Source: Candidatus Desulfofervidaceae bacterium (GTDB taxonomy: Bacteria > Desulfobacterota > Desulfofervidia > Desulfofervidales > Desulfofervidaceae). From it: 5,924 nt of DNA. Every line of letters begins with the position of its first letter. The first letter of the stretch is position 1. The stretch covers positions 1-5,924 of the forward strand of contig JAGHCL010000161.1 of NCBI GenBank assembly GCA_021160485.1, read 5' to 3'. Below are positions 1 to 5,308 of the stretch, piece by piece. Below the pieces are notes generated by a model, which made no database searches, was not told the origin of the DNA, and worked only from the letters and a program-made list of their open reading frames with translations. The position numbers and the translations under genes were made by a program.

Positions 1-132
1 CATACTTAGCCACACGTAAATGAAACAGCTTAGCAGGATAACCAGGAGGTTAACTGCTATCCACTTAATATCCCATGTGGTGGTAGAAGACTTTACTTTT
101 CTATTACTCCGTGCCCAGACAGCAATAGTCAT
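1..132 (-). CDS. ftsL: FtsL-like cell-division membrane protein, N-terminal part (cut by window edge)
   Basis: The reverse strand is open from an ATG at 132 to the window edge, giving 44 residues. About 23 mostly polar or basic residues (MTIAVWARSNRKVKS...) are followed by a hydrophobic helix at residues 24-43 (WIAVNLLVILLSCFIYVWLS). This is the layout of FtsL: a short cytoplasmic tail and one membrane span, normally followed by a periplasmic coiled coil, which would lie outside the window. FtsL is known to work with FtsB and FtsQ to activate septal peptidoglycan synthesis, and its gene usually follows rsmH and precedes ftsI. The position supports the call, since FtsL is poorly conserved in sequence. 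The start overlaps the stop of the response regulator in an ATGA arrangement, suggesting translational coupling. It could be another small single-span protein; the coiled coil and a following ftsI would settle this. Confidence 0.65.
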   Translation of the reverse strand, partial: MTIAVWARSNRKVKSSTTTWDIKWIAVNLLVILLSCFIYVWLSM

Positions 133-500
133 CCTTGCCTCCTTGAGCGGTTATCTCTTTTAAAGCAACTTTCAACAGTATTTTGTAGCAGCTTAAGGTC
201 TATAGGCTTTTGCAGATAAACATTGGCACCTGCTGCTGTAAATTCTTTTCTTAAATCCGAACCTGTAAGAGCGATGACATAGATTTCTGGATACCTTCTT
301 TTTATGATCTGCGTGAATTTAGGTCCGGTCATTTGAGGCATAATTCCGTCAGTAATAACCACATCATAATGGCCATCTTTCAATATTCTCAATGCTTCAA
401 AGGCATTCCCAGCGTGATCTACTTTCCATCCACATAGTCTCATAAACTCTACTAAAACTCTCCTTAAAGCCAATTCGTCTTCTACGACGAGGACTTTCAT
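129..500 (-). CDS. Single-domain CheY-like response regulator
   Basis: This 123-residue protein is essentially one receiver domain with no output domain. All signature residues are present: acidic pair E7-D8, phospho-acceptor D51 in VVITDGIMPQMTG, T79 in ALTG, and K98 in QKP. A histidine kinase would be expected to phosphorylate D51, changing binding to a partner protein; no kinase lies in the window. The C-terminus ends in a short basic tail (KRDNRSRRQG). The gene lies between rsmH and an ftsL-like gene. Its Shine-Dalgarno overlaps the rsmH stop, and its own stop TGA shares bases with the next ATG. It is therefore expected to be co-transcribed with the division cluster. The receiver fold is certain. 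A role in division, growth or envelope control is inferred only from position, and the partner is unknown. Confidence 0.95.
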   Translation of the reverse strand: MKVLVVEDELALRRVLVEFMRLCGWKVDHAGNAFEALRILKDGHYDVVITDGIMPQMTGPKFTQIIKRRYPEIYVIALTGSDLRKEFTAAGANVYLQKPIDLKLLQNTVESCFKRDNRSRRQG

Positions 501-506
501 ATCTTT

Positions 507-512
507 TCTCCT
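507..512 (-). promoter_or_regulatory. Ribosome binding site of the response regulator, overlapping the rsmH stop
   Basis: On the minus strand AGGAGA starts within the rsmH stop codon TAG (513-511) and lies 6 nt before the regulator's ATG (500-498). Ribosomes finishing rsmH would arrive on this site, which points to one mRNA and probably coupled translation. Confidence 0.8.
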
Positions 513-1407
513 AAATGCATTCTATAGCCCTTAATTTGGCGCTACGCGCCCGGGGATTAAATTTGACCTCTTCTTCACTAGGTTGAATGGGTTTTTTGGT
601 CAACAACTGTGCTTTTCCTTCTTTTGCCCACTGTTTGAAAGCGGTCTTCACCAATCTATCTTCTAAAGAGTGGAAAGAGATAATAACCAATCTCCCTTGA
701 GACAGAAGCAGGTTAAGGGCCTGGTTGAGAAAGCTTTTAAGATTTTCAAGCTCTTGATTGACAGCAATACGCAAGGCCTGAAAAGTGCGGGTAGCAGGGT
801 GGATACTTCTGGGCCAGTATCTGCGTGGGATGGCTTGGGCAATGACTTCGGCCAGTTGGGTAGTTGTTTGAATGAGGTGTTTGGTCCGGACGTTAACAAT
901 ATGTTTAGCAATCCGTCCAGCCCATTTTTCTTCACCATATTGTTTGATGATGTCCATAAGGCGTTTTTGTGACCAACGGTTAACAATCTGGGCTGCGGTG
1001 AGGCTGCTGGATTTGTCCATTCGCATATCAAGAGGCCCTGTGTGTAGAAAACTAAACCCTCTCTCTGGAACAGCAAGCTGAAGAGACGACATACCTAAAT
1101 CAAGGATAATCCCATCTACTTTTTCCTGGCCCAGAGCTTTTAAGATTGTTCCCATTTGTGCATAGTTCCCTTTTTTCAATTCGTACCGGCCCTCATAAGG
1201 GGCCAGTGCCTTTTCCGCTTGCGCTAAAGCCTCTGTATCCACATCCAGACCAATAAGAAATCCGTCAGGGCTACTGGCTTCCAAAATTGCCTGCGCGTGC
1301 CCACCACCTCCAACTGTACCATCAACATAAACTTTACCCCGGCGGCAATTCAGATAAGATACAACTTCATTTTTCAATACAGGAATATGAATAGTTTTCT
1401 CATCCAA
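511..1407 (-). CDS. rsmH: 16S rRNA (cytosine-1402-N4)-methyltransferase RsmH (MraW)
   Basis: This cytoplasmic enzyme transfers a methyl group from S-adenosylmethionine to N4 of C1402 in the 16S rRNA decoding centre. The 298-residue protein is close to the family length of about 310. Visible family motifs include HIPVL (7-11), the AdoMet loop DGTVGGGGHA (29-38), GLDVD (53-57), ILDLGMSS (101-108), RGFSF (116-120), GPLDMRMD (124-131), ATRTFQALRIAVN (205-217), ISFHSLEDRLVK (243-254) and the C-terminal NPRARSAKLRA (284-294). The start is TTG at 1407. It lies 1 nt after the mraZ stop and 7 nt downstream of AGGA (1418-1415), the frame is closed just upstream, and no ATG fits before the conserved HIPVL. 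The mraZ-rsmH pairing is the standard beginning of dcw clusters. The protein looks intact. Confidence 0.97.
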   Translation of the reverse strand: MDEKTIHIPVLKNEVVSYLNCRRGKVYVDGTVGGGGHAQAILEASSPDGFLIGLDVDTEALAQAEKALAPYEGRYELKKGNYAQMGTILKALGQEKVDGIILDLGMSSLQLAVPERGFSFLHTGPLDMRMDKSSSLTAAQIVNRWSQKRLMDIIKQYGEEKWAGRIAKHIVNVRTKHLIQTTTQLAEVIAQAIPRRYWPRSIHPATRTFQALRIAVNQELENLKSFLNQALNLLLSQGRLVIISFHSLEDRLVKTAFKQWAKEGKAQLLTKKPIQPSEEEVKFNPRARSAKLRAIECI

Positions 1408-1408
1408 C

Positions 1409-1879
1409 TTATATTCCTAAGTCAGCTAATACTGTGCTGATTTCCTCAAAGTTTTCTGTCAATGTTTTCATTTCTTCTTCCCATCTACCTTTGTCCCAGA
1501 TTTCAAATTTGTTGAGCATACCAGCAATTACAGCCTCTTTTTGTAAACCCGCATGCTCTCGTAAAGCCGGGGGGATGAGGATGCGCCCTTGTTTGTCAAA
1601 ATCACATTCCACTGCCCCAGAGATAAAGAGTAACTGAAACTTTCTTACTTCAGGTTTAATTTGCGGTAATTTGCTTACCTTTTCTTCAATAATCAGCCAC
1701 TCAGAAAGAGGATAAGCCACCAGTGATTTTCCCAAGCTGGTGAGCATGACTCGTTCTTCACCATACTTTTGCCGCAATACTTCCCTAAAGGAACTCGGGA
1801 TACTTAATCTCCCTTTTCCATCCAGCGAATGCAGATATCTTCCCCTGAAAGCACCCCTATGTGGGAAACTTTGTCCCAT
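1409..1879 (-). CDS. mraZ: Transcriptional regulator MraZ
   Basis: MraZ is an AbrB-fold DNA-binding protein that represses its own dcw operon by binding short direct repeats in the promoter. From the ATG at 1879 it has 156 residues. Two tandem swapped-hairpin domains are visible: the first around YLHSLDGKGRLSIP (15-28), the second around CDFDKQGRILIP (92-103), each with the D-x-K/Q-G-R core followed by I-P. An upstream in-frame GTG at 1897 would add six residues (MVKGGK) and has a GAGGT 8 nt before it. I prefer the ATG because it has AAGGTGG nearby, and because the GTG lies at or before the start point expected from the TTGACA promoter. The family motif begins FRGRY at residue 11, so either start gives a short N-terminal extension. 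The stop is separated from the rsmH start by a single base. Confidence 0.95.
   Translation of the reverse strand: MGQSFPHRGAFRGRYLHSLDGKGRLSIPSSFREVLRQKYGEERVMLTSLGKSLVAYPLSEWLIIEEKVSKLPQIKPEVRKFQLLFISGAVECDFDKQGRILIPPALREHAGLQKEAVIAGMLNKFEIWDKGRWEEEMKTLTENFEEISTVLADLGI
1415..1418 (-). promoter_or_regulatory. Ribosome binding site that decides the rsmH TTG start
   Basis: AGGA on the minus strand sits within the last codons of mraZ, 7 nt before TTG (1407-1405). The nearby ATG at 1403 is in a different frame, so it is not the start. Translation of rsmH therefore probably depends on ribosomes that have just finished mraZ. Confidence 0.65.
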
Positions 1880-1908
1880 TTTGCCACCTTTCACCACCTA
1901 CTATTACC
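1869..1908 (-). promoter_or_regulatory. Probable MraZ operator: 10-bp direct repeats
   Basis: Read on the minus strand, four consecutive decamers line up: GGTAATAGTA, GGTGGTGAAA, GGTGGCAAAA and TGGGACAAAG. The two central copies agree at 8 of 10 positions; the outer two are weaker. MraZ proteins are known to bind three or more G-rich pentamers (TGGGN or GTGG-like) repeated about every 10 bp upstream of mraZ. The array sits between the predicted -35 and the mraZ start and runs into the first codons, as expected for autorepression. Assignment rests on spacing, motif and position. Confidence 0.7.
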
Positions 1909-1930
1909 TCAAACCTTGGTTATTTGTCAA
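1902..1930 (-). promoter_or_regulatory. Candidate sigma-70 promoter of the mraZ-rsmH-regulator-ftsL operon
   Basis: A perfect -35 hexamer TTGACA (1930-1925) is followed after 17 nt by a weak -10, GTAATA (1907-1902), overlapping the first MraZ-box decamer. Transcription would start near 1891-1896, giving a leader of about 12-17 nt before the ATG at 1879. A TATAAA at 1945-1940 is an alternative -10, but it lacks a good -35. Confidence 0.5.
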
Positions 1931-1973
1931 GTAGAAAAATTTATAGGGACATTCAAAGGGCGAAAAAACAGGC

Positions 1974-2005
1974 TGAGTGTGCCTAAAAAGCACACTCAAT
2001 TTTTT
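1974..2005. terminator. Hairpin with T-tract in the divergent intergenic region
   Basis: A perfect 9-bp stem TGAGTGTGC / GCACACTCA (1974-1982 and 1990-1998) encloses a 7-nt loop. On the plus strand it is followed by six T (2000-2005). On the minus strand it is followed after a few bases by another T-run (six A on the plus strand, 1963-1968). It therefore has the form of a bidirectional intrinsic terminator. No annotated gene runs into it from either side, because both neighbours point away, so its role is unclear. It may be an insulator against antisense transcription, a leader attenuator for a more distant mraZ promoter, or the end of a short RNA. Confidence 0.5.
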
Positions 2006-2017
2006 GCCTTTGAGTCG

Positions 2018-2046
2018 TTGACACTTTTTTAGCTCCTGGTTAAAGT
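2018..2046 (+). promoter_or_regulatory. Candidate sigma-70 promoter of the plus-strand operon
   Basis: TTGACA (2018-2023), a 17-nt spacer and TAAAGT (2041-2046, four of six matches to TATAAT) lie directly upstream of a perfect Shine-Dalgarno at 2055-2062. The start point would be near 2052-2055, leaving a very short leader. The start of the run of plus-strand genes just downstream supports it. Confidence 0.55.
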
Positions 2047-2066
2047 TAAGTCACAAGGAGGTGCTT

Positions 2067-2198
2067 ATGAAAAGGATAGTTTGTTTAAGCATGATTATAT
2101 GTGTTTTCCTTATGGGATGTGGTTTTCTGAATAAGGAGACCAAACAATCTGATGCTTTGGGGAAAAATAACAGATTCTCCCTGGCTTATTTCGGCTGA
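2067..2198 (+). CDS. Short lipoprotein-like peptide, possibly the front of a frameshifted gene
   Basis: An ATG preceded by the full Shine-Dalgarno AAGGAGGT (2055-2062) opens a 43-residue frame. Residues 1-18 form a classical lipoprotein signal: MKR, a hydrophobic stretch (IVCLSMIICVFL) and the lipobox LMGC, with C18 as the predicted lipidated cysteine. The mature part would be only 26 residues (CGFLNKETKQSD...) and polar. That is unusually short for a lipoprotein. Beyond the stop, protein-like text continues in the other frames up to the next gene, so the frame may have been broken by a small indel, perhaps in the GGGGAAAAA run at 2159-2167. It is the first gene of the plus-strand run. No family is recognised. 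Translation initiation and membrane targeting look real; whether a functional protein results is uncertain. Confidence 0.5.
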   Translation: MKRIVCLSMIICVFLMGCGFLNKETKQSDALGKNNRFSLAYFG

Positions 2199-2260
2199 TT
2201 ATTTCAGGCAAAGAGTTTCAGATTAATGATATTGTGCGTGTGCAAGAGGAGGAGCGATGA
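2171..2260 (+). pseudogene. Out-of-frame tail that may belong to the preceding lipoprotein gene
   Basis: Two overlapping frames read like protein after the lipoprotein stop. One gives DSPWLISADYFRQRV and ends at TAA 2224-2226. The other gives SGKEFQINDIVRVQEEER and ends at TGA 2258-2260, which shares bases with the ATG of the next gene (ATGA). Neither has its own start or ribosome site. The ATGA junction matches the close coupling seen elsewhere in this window, so I infer that this is the displaced C-terminus of one ancestral reading frame. The alternative is ordinary noncoding leader; 90 bases cannot distinguish them firmly. Confidence 0.35.
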
Positions 2261-3531
2261 AGGATTTAAAAAAAATTTACAAAGACGTGGTAAGTGAGCA
2301 TTTTCCTGAAGAAATAAAGATTGTCATTGGAGAACAAACGCTCATCTATCGGAAACGCATTTGGGATGTAGGAGGAGAAAAAAGGGGACTTCGCTATGGG
2401 GAAAATCCCCATCAAGAAGCTGCCCTTTATGAACTTGTTAATGGCAATCTGGTGTTGGGAGATTGCCATTTTGTGGGTGCAGATGAAGGATTAGTCAGTG
2501 CCCTTCAAGAAACGGATTTTTTGCAGTTTGGCAAACATCCCAGTATGATTAATCTAACTGATTTAGATAGGGGTTTGCAGATTTTGCGCTATCTCATGGC
2601 CAAGCCAGCGGCTGTGATTATGAAACATAATAATCCTTCCGGAGTGGCCTATGGAAATTCCCTGGCTGAGGCCTTTGAACGTGCTTATTTTGCTGACCGC
2701 ATTGCCGCTTTTGGTGGCTGTGTCGTGGTGAACCGGACACTTGATAAAGATACGGCCGGGCTTATCAGTCAATATTATGTAGAGGTGGTAGCGGCTCCAG
2801 ACTATGCCCCTGGGGTGGTGGATATTTTGAAACAAAGGAAAAACCTGCGGATTATAGAAATAAAAAGAATAGATCGCTTGTCAGAATACGCCCATAAACG
2901 CTGGCTGGACTTTAAGGCACTGATGGATGGAGGACTTATTCTTCAGCAGTCACCTTATACTAAAATTAAAAGCAAAGAGGACTTTTACCCGGCAGAAACG
3001 ACATATAAAGGAGACACTTACCGCATTAAACGCTTGCCTACGGAGAAAGAACTCAATGATTTGCTGTTTGGCTGGTATGTAGAGCAGGGTGTTACTTCTA
3101 ATTCGGTACTCTTTGTAAAAGATGAAGCTACGGTGGCTATTGGTACTGGCGAGCAGGATAGGGTAGGGGTGGCAGAAATTGCTATCTACAAGGCTTACAC
3201 TAAATATGCCGATGCCTTATGCTTTAAAAAATACGGTATTCCTTATAAAGTATTGGAAATGGAAATTGCTGAGGGGAAACGTCCTCAAGCACAGAAGGAA
3301 GAAATAGACACCCTGACCCAGGAAGCACGAGGTGGTTTAAAAGGAGCAGTCATGATTTCCGATGCCTTTTTCCCATTTAGGGATGGGGTGGATGTGGCTA
3401 TAAAGGAAGGCATTACAGCCATTGCCCAGCCTGGTGGCTCCATCAGAGACTTTGAATCGATTCTGGCCTGTAATAAAGCAGACCCGCCTGTGGCGATGGT
3501 TTATACAGGAGAACGTGCCTTTAGACATTAA
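2257..3531 (+). CDS. Stand-alone AICAR transformylase (PurH C-terminal half)
   Basis: This 424-residue cytosolic enzyme of purine synthesis should formylate AICAR to FAICAR with 10-formyl-tetrahydrofolate. Family motifs run through it: GLRYGENPHQ (44-53), the catalytic Lys-His pair K123-H124 in KHNNPSG, YFADRIAAFGG (144-154), DGGLILQQ (224-231), SNSVLFVKD (281-289), GTGEQDRV (296-303), SDAFFPFRDGVD (368-379), QPGGSIRD (391-398) and a C-terminal FRH. Bifunctional PurH has about 510-530 residues and starts with an MGS-like IMP cyclohydrolase domain of about 200. Here only some 43 unrelated residues precede the transformylase part, so cyclisation to IMP must be done by another protein. Similar-length proteins are sometimes labelled IMP cyclohydrolase, which the sequence does not support. 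The start has AGGAGG (2247-2252) 4 nt upstream. No frameshift is visible. Confidence 0.9.
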   Translation: MKDLKKIYKDVVSEHFPEEIKIVIGEQTLIYRKRIWDVGGEKRGLRYGENPHQEAALYELVNGNLVLGDCHFVGADEGLVSALQETDFLQFGKHPSMINLTDLDRGLQILRYLMAKPAAVIMKHNNPSGVAYGNSLAEAFERAYFADRIAAFGGCVVVNRTLDKDTAGLISQYYVEVVAAPDYAPGVVDILKQRKNLRIIEIKRIDRLSEYAHKRWLDFKALMDGGLILQQSPYTKIKSKEDFYPAETTYKGDTYRIKRLPTEKELNDLLFGWYVEQGVTSNSVLFVKDEATVAIGTGEQDRVGVAEIAIYKAYTKYADALCFKKYGIPYKVLEMEIAEGKRPQAQKEEIDTLTQEARGGLKGAVMISDAFFPFRDGVDVAIKEGITAIAQPGGSIRDFESILACNKADPPVAMVYTGERAFRH

Positions 3532-3557
3532 TTAATATAAACAAAATAGGAGAAAAT

Positions 3558-3749
3558 ATGGCTATTAGAGAAATTGCCCAGGAATTATATAAACTTAACC
3601 GGAAAATTGATGCCTTAAAAGCTCGGATTGAACAGGCAGATGAAAAGGAAAAAAGCAAACTGGAGAAAGAGTTAGCCCAATTAGAGAAAGAAAAGACTAC
3701 CCTGCAGCGCAAGTTAAACGAGCTTAAGGGCAAACCATTGCCTATTTAG
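3558..3749 (+). CDS. Small charged coiled-coil protein of unknown function
   Basis: This 63-residue protein is rich in Lys, Glu and Leu, with no Cys, Trp, signal peptide or membrane span. Hydrophobic residues fall at heptad a/d spacing in two runs: L10, L13, I17, L20, I24, A27, and then L35, L39, L42, K46, L49, L53, L56. Between them lies the polar stretch DEKEKSK (28-34). This suggests either one long coiled coil with a stutter or a helical hairpin. It ends in a short Gly/Pro tail (GKPLPI). The ATG has AGGAGA (3548-3553) 4 nt upstream and lies 26 nt after the AICAR transformylase stop, so co-transcription is likely. I do not recognise a family and assign no function. The clean ribosome site and regular heptads argue that it is real. 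Confidence 0.8.
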   Translation: MAIREIAQELYKLNRKIDALKARIEQADEKEKSKLEKELAQLEKEKTTLQRKLNELKGKPLPI

Positions 3750-3755
3750 CGCGTA

Positions 3756-3830
3756 AACAAGTGAATGTATAAAAACGTAAATGCAGGCGCAGAATTAAGA
3801 AGAACTAACGTTTATACACGTCACTCCGTT
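3756..3830. repeat. Imperfect 75-bp inverted repeat between the coiled-coil gene and the rRNA methyltransferase gene
   Basis: The two arms pair as 3756-3758/3828-3830, 3760-3764/3821-3825, 3766-3773/3811-3818 (TGTATAAA with TTTATACA, perfect) and 3776-3778/3808-3810, about 19 pairs around a 29-nt loop. No T-tract follows, so it is not a standard intrinsic terminator. It fills most of the only sizeable gap in the plus-strand gene run. It may be an mRNA-processing or stabilising stem, or a small palindromic dispersed element. Confidence 0.5.
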
Positions 3831-3850
3831 CACACATTAACTTAAAAGTC

Positions 3851-5245
3851 ATGGACTACCTTCAGCCAGAAACGCTGCTTTCCCTGCTTATGGGAGAAGA
3901 GGCAACAAAGACATATCTTGCCCAGGCTGGCCGGCGGATATTGACAGCCATTCGCCTTAATCCCTTAAAGGCCAGGCCAGAAGATATTCTTCATTTTTTA
4001 CAGGAAGACAGTTTTAAACTTACTCCATTATCCTTTTATCCTCTGGCCTATAAAGTGGATTATGAGCCTTTTCCGATTAGTAAATCCTTTGTCCATTTTT
4101 CTGGTCTTATTTATCTGCAGGATCCCTCCTCCATGTTGCCGCCTCTGGTTTTAGACCCGAAACCAGGGGAAAAAGTATTGGATTTGACAGCTGCACCAGG
4201 GTCAAAAACCACTTTACTTGCCACTTTGATGCAAAATCAGGGAATGTTGGTTGCTCTGGACAATTCTGGCAAGCGCCTACGGGCATTAAGTTATAACCTG
4301 GAAAGGTGGGGTGTGATTAATGCTGGCTGGGCCAGGATTTTGGGAGAGCAGGCGGGCACGGTATTCTTTGAGTGCTTTGATAAAGTCTTGGTTGATCCTC
4401 CCTGTACTGCCCTGGGAACGCTTCACAAATCTCCAGAGATTTTACGCTGGTGGAAAGAGGGGAAAGTAATGAAATTAGCCCGCATCCAGGAGCGCCTGCT
4501 TATCAGCGGTTTAAAGGCTCTAAAACCAGGTGGCAGCCTTGTTTACTCTACCTGTACCCTTACTCCGCACGAGAACGAAGGAGTGATAAACGCCATTTTA
4601 GAAAGATACCCGGTCGAACTGGAAGAAATTTCTTTACCATCGGATCTTAACCCGAGCCCGGGCCTAACAGAATTTCTCAACTTTAAATTTCCCTCGGCAT
4701 TGAGAAAAACTGTGCGTCTTTACCCTTTGGAAACTTTGGGAGAAGGTTTTTACATTGCCAAACTGAGAAAGAAAGGAAGCTTCCAGGCTCCGACTTCAAA
4801 GCCGGCAGCAAAAGAAGAACACTGGCAATCTTATGATGTTTTTAACCAACTTGTTACATTGAGTGAGCACTTTGGCTTCTCCTTGGAATTATTTGCTGAC
4901 AAAATGTTTTATTTAAATAAACATATTCGTTTAACCACTAAGAGTATGGCTGCTTTTTCTTCACCTGTGCCTTTACAAAAAGGTATCTCCTTTGCCCGTC
5001 CCATGGGCAAAAACTGGAGACTTACCACCAATGGCATTACCTGGTTGGCACCTCATATTACCCAAAATCGGGTTGAGCTGGACAGTCTTTCTTTAAACGC
5101 TCTTATTTCTGGACATAATTTGCCCGCACCAGAAGGTCATACAGGACAACAACTGCTTACCCATTTAATCTGTCCCCTTGGTTATGGCTGGATTAAAAAT
5201 GACCGTTTAATTAGTCAACTGCCAACAAAAGATTTGATAATATAA
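3851..5245 (+). CDS. RsmF-like rRNA (cytosine-C5)-methyltransferase, NOL1/NOP2/Sun family
   Basis: This 464-residue protein should place a methyl group on C5 of a cytosine in rRNA (possibly tRNA) using S-adenosylmethionine. The catalytic domain shows YLQDPSSMLP (88-97), the AdoMet loop DLTAAPGSKT (111-120), D137 in ALDNS, the DPPC motif with C185 and YSTCTL with C235. C185 and C235 are the two cysteines this family uses for release and nucleophilic attack, so activity is expected. There is no NusB-like N-terminal domain, so it is not RsmB. The C-terminal region (about 325-464), with PLGYGWIKNDRL near the end, resembles the PUA-like tail of RsmF-type enzymes. The exact target base cannot be read from sequence. 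The ATG at 3851 lacks a good Shine-Dalgarno; ATG 3890 is the next alternative but would trim the N-terminal region without a better site. Confidence 0.92.
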   Translation: MDYLQPETLLSLLMGEEATKTYLAQAGRRILTAIRLNPLKARPEDILHFLQEDSFKLTPLSFYPLAYKVDYEPFPISKSFVHFSGLIYLQDPSSMLPPLVLDPKPGEKVLDLTAAPGSKTTLLATLMQNQGMLVALDNSGKRLRALSYNLERWGVINAGWARILGEQAGTVFFECFDKVLVDPPCTALGTLHKSPEILRWWKEGKVMKLARIQERLLISGLKALKPGGSLVYSTCTLTPHENEGVINAILERYPVELEEISLPSDLNPSPGLTEFLNFKFPSALRKTVRLYPLETLGEGFYIAKLRKKGSFQAPTSKPAAKEEHWQSYDVFNQLVTLSEHFGFSLELFADKMFYLNKHIRLTTKSMAAFSSPVPLQKGISFARPMGKNWRLTTNGITWLAPHITQNRVELDSLSLNALISGHNLPAPEGHTGQQLLTHLICPLGYGWIKNDRLISQLPTKDLII

Positions 5246-5308
5246 TTTTTAATCTTCTGTTTTGTTCTAAATGGAATTTACATGTCAATGACCGAAAGGT
5301 AGAAAGTG

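Noticed and set aside
663..1076. Minus-strand open frame of 137 codons, with plus-strand frames at 670-972 and 872-1081
   Set aside because: All lie within rsmH, whose conserved motifs span the region; none has recognisable domain features.
1434..2032. Plus-strand open frames opposite and upstream of mraZ (1434-1637, 1740-1934, 1829-2032)
   Set aside because: The first two are shadows of mraZ. The third crosses the promoter, the operator and the hairpin and has no ribosome site or protein-like composition.
2159..2168. Programmed frameshift site in the lipoprotein ORF
   Set aside because: The GGGGAAAAA run does not form an in-frame X-XXY-YYZ heptamer, and the shift needed is +1 rather than -1; an indel or sequencing error is simpler.
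2266..2835. Minus-strand open frames 2266-2469 and 2563-2835
   Set aside because: Antisense to the AICAR transformylase, whose family motifs lie in these stretches.
3337..3733. Minus-strand open frames 3337-3528 and 3521-3733
   Set aside because: Mirror images of the transformylase C-terminus and the coiled-coil gene; the Ser/Phe-rich text is what antisense Lys/Glu-rich codons give.
3756..3830. Intrinsic terminator after the coiled-coil gene
   Set aside because: The stem is imperfect, the loop is long and no run of T follows on either strand.
4450..4650. Plus-strand open frame of 66 codons
   Set aside because: Out-of-frame shadow inside the rRNA methyltransferase, covering its catalytic motif region.
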